DNA of 64,000 nucleotides from Glaciimonas immobilis (GTDB taxonomy: Bacteria > Pseudomonadota > Gammaproteobacteria > Burkholderiales > Burkholderiaceae_D). The notes beneath the pieces were generated by a model. The model was not told the DNA's origin. It saw only the letters and a program-made list of their open reading frames with translations, and searched no databases. The stretch is from contig NZ_JAAOZT010000012.1 of NCBI RefSeq assembly GCF_011947285.1, positions 186,001-250,000 on the forward strand. The letters run 5' to 3'. Shown piece after piece: positions 60,761-64,000 of the stretch (position 1 is its first letter; each line of letters opens with the position of its first letter). The position numbers were made by a program, and so were the translations under genes.

Positions 60761-62365
60761 CTAAGCAGAAGTCGAGAAAAATCGGTAGCCGTTCTTTCCG
60801 TCTTGCTTGACGCAGTACATAGCGCTATCAGCATTCCTTGCAAGACTGTCAATGTCTGTGCCATCCTTTGGATAGACACTAATGCCGATGCTCGCCGTCA
60901 CGCAGCCTTCCTCCTCACCGAAGCGAAATGGCTTTCCAGTATTCGCCAATATTCTCTGCGCTATAACCTCCAACTGCGAGAGCTCGGTAAAGTCGTCAAT
61001 CAACACCACGAACTCGTCGCCACCGAGACGCGCAGGAGTACCCAATGCGTTGAGGCGCACGCCGACGTCTGACTTGCGCAGGCACTCGCGTAAGCGTTGC
61101 GCGAAAGTCTCCAATAGGCGATCACCCGCGATATGGCCCAAGCGATCATTGACTTGCTTGAAACCATCAAGGTCGATGAACAGTAACGCGAGGGGCGTTA
61201 CTGTGCGTTGTGCCTTCGTCAGGGCATGGCCCAGGAGCTGATTGAATAAATTGCGATTAGCCAGTCCTGTCAGGCCATCGAAGTGAGCGAGATGATGTAT
61301 CTGCTCTTCCGCGGCCCGGCGCTCAGTGATGTCCATTACCGTGCCGCGCAAGAGCGTAGTGTGTCCAGCTGCGCTGACGACCGGCTGTCCAAGGGCGTGC
61401 ACCCATCTGACCTCGCCAAGGGGGAGCACAATGCGGAACTGATCATCAAAATTGTGGCCTTTTCGCAACGCTGTTTGTATGAGTTCTTTGTAATACCGAC
61501 GGTCTTCCGGATGCACAAGTCGCAGGAACCGCTCGCCGGTCGGTACGGATTCCGCCGGATCAATGCCAAATAGGCGGTAGGTCTCCAAAGACCAGGTGGA
61601 GGAGCGCCTCACCGGATCGAGCGCCCATCCACCGAGCCCAGCGATGCGTTGAGCCTGCACTAAACTCGTCTCGCTGGCCTGAACCTTCTCCAACACGCGC
61701 TGCAGTTCCTTGTTACTCTGGCGCAATTTTTGGCGCAATCCGCTGATAAAACTGCCTATCAGCGCAAACCAGGGTAGCGTGAGCGCAAGCACCATCCACT
61801 GCAGCAACTCCAGTCGCAGGTCCAATGACAGCGGCTTGAAGCGCCACAGCAGGCCGATTACACACCCATAGGCACCTAAAATACCCACAGCGTAAATCAG
61901 CAACGCCCGCGTCGTAAGTTGCAGCACGCTGAATAAATAAGACATCAGCAGAAGTACTAAGAACACAGATCGTGCACCATCAGCCTCGTACATCGCGTAC
62001 AGAGTAATGAGGGAAGAAACCAAAATTTGTGGAAGGGCAAGGTTCGGATCGTTGAACCGAAGATTGAGGCCCAAGCGAAAAAGAATATAGAAAGCGATGA
62101 CTGCAAGCAATACCAGCGTGGCACTGCGATAAAATGCGGTGCTCGAAAGAACATCTTGCCAATAACAGGCAAACAGCAGGCCGATCGCCAAGAAGGACGT
62201 CCCGGCCGCCAGGAAATAGCGACGCATGCGTAGCGCTTGTTTGGGGTCGTCGTAATAACCTAAAAAAATATTCAGCCATTCCAGCGACCATGCGAATGAT
62301 TTGGCGTCTTCTTTAAGTACTTCCGAGACGCAATCGCCGAGGATTTCTTGGTTGTAGTTGCACAT
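60761..62365 (-). CDS. Membrane PAS-GGDEF diguanylate cyclase
   Basis: 534 residues from the ATG at 62365 (a GTG at 62422 is an alternative). About six membrane helices lie in residues ~50-210, followed by a short coiled coil, a PAS/PAC domain (GGWALDPVRRSSTWSLETYR, VRWVHALGQPVVSAAGH) and a GGDEF domain. The catalytic ARLGGDEFVVLIDD is intact, so c-di-GMP synthesis is expected. The inhibitory-site-like RKSD is separated from GGDEF by about ten extra residues (VGVRLNALGTP) compared with the usual close spacing, so feedback inhibition may be altered. No EAL domain. Confidence 0.92.
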   Translation of the reverse strand: MCNYNQEILGDCVSEVLKEDAKSFAWSLEWLNIFLGYYDDPKQALRMRRYFLAAGTSFLAIGLLFACYWQDVLSSTAFYRSATLVLLAVIAFYILFRLGLNLRFNDPNLALPQILVSSLITLYAMYEADGARSVFLVLLLMSYLFSVLQLTTRALLIYAVGILGAYGCVIGLLWRFKPLSLDLRLELLQWMVLALTLPWFALIGSFISGLRQKLRQSNKELQRVLEKVQASETSLVQAQRIAGLGGWALDPVRRSSTWSLETYRLFGIDPAESVPTGERFLRLVHPEDRRYYKELIQTALRKGHNFDDQFRIVLPLGEVRWVHALGQPVVSAAGHTTLLRGTVMDITERRAAEEQIHHLAHFDGLTGLANRNLFNQLLGHALTKAQRTVTPLALLFIDLDGFKQVNDRLGHIAGDRLLETFAQRLRECLRKSDVGVRLNALGTPARLGGDEFVVLIDDFTELSQLEVIAQRILANTGKPFRFGEEEGCVTASIGISVYPKDGTDIDSLARNADSAMYCVKQDGKNGYRFFSTSA

Positions 62366-62977
62366 ATCCGAGCGGTACCGGCGATTTTGGGACAGGATTG
62401 CAATTCTGCAACATGAATTCACAACATGAGGGAAAGACGATTAAACAATGCTTTTCTCGCGCTAAGTCGGCATAGTTTCTTATTTTCAAATGTTGCATGT
62501 TGCTTAATAGTACCGTTTTATCTAGACCTCGTCATCAGAATATCTTATACACCCGCAATTTTGTCCAACTTTTTCATCCTACTTATTCGTGAAAAACCTG
62601 TGAACTCGCTCCAATCAGCACCAGAAGACTCTTCGGTAATCCCCGCAATACTGCACCACACATTGCCCGGCAATAACTTTCCATTTTTCACCTATGGTGA
62701 ACAATGTATTTAGTGCACATTCTTTAAGTGGTAAACCTTGGCAGCGTTAGTAGGGATTCTCGAATACAGCACGAAAATATCAAAGACTGCCTGATTCGGC
62801 AAGCGGTGCAAATAAATAAAGCCTTGCATTGCTGCAAGGCTTTCGTATTTTTGACTTTGTTGTAAGGCCTTTGCACTTTATTAAATTTGTGGTGCGTTAC
62901 AAGACGCGGTTAACTCTTATTTAATTAACGTCTCGCAGCGTACATTCCCTGCACCTCAACACTGACCATTTCCAGCG
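62366..62977. other. Intergenic region with a terminator for the MFS gene
   Basis: About 610 nt between the GGDEF gene start and the MFS stop. No supported frame. It holds the GGDEF promoter and the hairpin at 62818-62843. Confidence 0.45.
62818..62843 (-). terminator. Terminator after the MFS symporter gene
   Basis: AAAGCCTTGCA (62818-62828) pairs perfectly with TGCAAGGCTTT (62833-62843) around a TTGC loop. Read on the minus strand the stem is followed by the T-rich TTTATTTATTT. It lies about 135 nt downstream of the MFS stop. Confidence 0.8.
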
Positions 62978-64000
62978 CTAACCGGGAACCCGGCCGTCTT
63001 TGAATGCATGCCTGGATCCTTTCGCGCCCCTATACAGCATCAAGGTTGCTAGCAGGCCACAAACAGCAGCGAAGCTCATCCAATAAGCGGGTGCGGCCTT
63101 GTCACCTGTGATTTGAATGAGGAAAGTCGAGACTGCAGGCGTGGAGCCGCCAAAAATAGCGGTAGCCAAACTGAAAGCGAGCGAAAAGCCTGCAACACGC
63201 ACATTGACCGGCATCACTTCCGTTAACGCTGCGACCATCGCGCCGTTATAGACACCAAAGAAAAATGAATACCACAACAGCACAATGAGCATACGCCCGA
63301 AGCTAGGAGCGCTGACGAGCCAGGATAAGGTGGGATAAGCAGTAAAAATGGCCAATAGGGTAATGCCAATCAAAATCGGCCGGCGGCCAATGCGGTCCGA
63401 CAACGCCCCGCCAATCGGCAGCCAGATAAAATTCGAAATTCCGACACAAAAAGTCACTATGAGACTATCTGCAGTGCTTAGCTTGAGCACTGTCCGACCA
63501 AACGTCGGCGTGTAAACGGTGATCAGATAAAACGTGGTCGTGGTCATTGCCACCAATAATGTCCCGGCAACTACCGTGCGCCAGTTATGGATCATCGAGC
63601 GAAAGACTTCACGCGTACTGGGATGATGGGTGCGAGCATTGAATTCTGCAGTTTCCTGTAAAGACTGACGCAGAAAAAAGATGAAGGGCACAATGGCGCA
63701 ACCGATAAAGAACGGAATGCGCCAGCCCCAGTCGGCAATCGCCGAGGCGGACATAAAGGCGTTCAATCCATAACCCAGTGCGGCAGCCACCACGATAGCG
63801 ACTTGCTGACTGGCAGATTGCCAGCTGGTATAAAAACCCTTATTTCCGGGAGTCGCCATTTCGGACAGATAAACCGAGACGCCACCAAGTTCTGCGCCAG
63901 CTGAAAATCCTTGCAACAAACGCCCTATCAAGACTAACAGCGGCGCTATCAGACCGATGGTCGCGTAACCGGGCATACAGGCGATCAGGATAGTTCCGCT
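62978..64000 (-). CDS. MFS metabolite:H+ symporter (MHS family, citrate/tricarballylate-like), partial
   Basis: About 340 residues seen; the frame stays open to the window edge, so the N-terminus is missing. Helix-rich, with the MHS/CitA-like signatures [60 protein letters not shown] and the second-half [19 protein letters not shown]. This family transports citrate, tricarballylate, alpha-ketoglutarate or similar acids with protons. Confidence 0.9.
   Translation of the reverse strand, partial: SGTILIACMPGYATIGLIAPLLVLIGRLLQGFSAGAELGGVSVYLSEMATPGNKGFYTSWQSASQQVAIVVAAALGYGLNAFMSASAIADWGWRIPFFIGCAIVPFIFFLRQSLQETAEFNARTHHPSTREVFRSMIHNWRTVVAGTLLVAMTTTTFYLITVYTPTFGRTVLKLSTADSLIVTFCVGISNFIWLPIGGALSDRIGRRPILIGITLLAIFTAYPTLSWLVSAPSFGRMLIVLLWYSFFFGVYNGAMVAALTEVMPVNVRVAGFSLAFSLATAIFGGSTPAVSTFLIQITGDKAAPAYWMSFAAVCGLLATLMLYRGAKGSRHAFKDGRVPG

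Overview
The window reads as a chromosomal segment of a betaproteobacterium of the order Burkholderiales, probably Oxalobacteraceae-like (inference). The reasons are Bug-type and TRAP solute receptors, several CaiB-type CoA-transferases, an HpaR-type regulator, and protein sequences typical of that group. No rRNA, tRNA or CRISPR array was seen. Both ends cut a gene: an amidohydrolase on the left and an MFS symporter on the right.

Region 1 (1-3.2 kb) holds a partial amidohydrolase, a ClC chloride channel with CBS domains, and an EamA exporter.

Region 2 (3.6-21.6 kb) is the most interesting part. It contains: (a) a secreted Cys-Gly-Ala-Lys repeat peptide of HvfA/bufferin type with a DUF6969-like gene; (b) a five-gene operon with arsS (arsenosugar radical SAM), a VTT-domain/pyridine-nucleotide-disulfide oxidoreductase fusion, a DUF547 protein and two arsenosugar-type glycosyltransferases, with a 4-nt overlap at every junction; (c) a PhnD-type ABC importer; (d) a complete bufferin operon bufA-bufB(MNIO)-bufC(DUF2063)-bufD(DoxX); (e) a sigma factor with a zinc-finger anti-sigma factor; (f) a SelD-N-terminus-like FAD oxidoreductase divergent from an MTA phosphorylase. 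Each transcription unit except the sigma operon and the AraC/carboxymuconolactone genes is preceded by the same bipartite element TGTAAGAA-N15-CGAC (one copy TGTAATAA). It occurs six times, always with exactly 15 nt between the boxes and always pointing at the gene. I infer that one ECF-type sigma, most likely the one encoded here, controls a joint RiPP-metallophore and arsenosugar/oxyanion stress regulon.

Region 3 (21.7-33.6 kb) has two glycine-zipper envelope proteins, then a VOC protein and a probable C5/C6 dicarboxylate catabolic cluster. That cluster comprises a hot-dog hydratase, LysR, a TRAP transporter, a CitE-like CoA-ester lyase, MmgE/PrpD, a CaiB CoA-transferase and an acyl-CoA dehydrogenase. 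It resembles itaconate/citramalate-type degradation.

Region 4 (33.6-43.4 kb) is a visibly AT-richer island. It has a decayed IS3-type transposase, a 2144-residue FAAL-ACP-KS-AT-ACP-methyltransferase polyketide synthase, a type II thioesterase and a small protein possibly related to ATC hydrolases.

Region 5 (43.4-64 kb) holds mmsA with a LysR regulator, DUF3297, an orphan NarX-type histidine kinase, and a second CoA-thioester catabolic locus. That locus has a GntR regulator, a CaiB and Bug receptor unit divergent from an HMG-CoA-lyase-like/acyl-CoA dehydrogenase/CaiB operon, with an identical 17-bp element in front of both units. Then follow an aldo/keto reductase with LysR, an HpaR-type MarR regulator, a bestrophin, a PAS-GGDEF diguanylate cyclase and a metabolite:H+ symporter.
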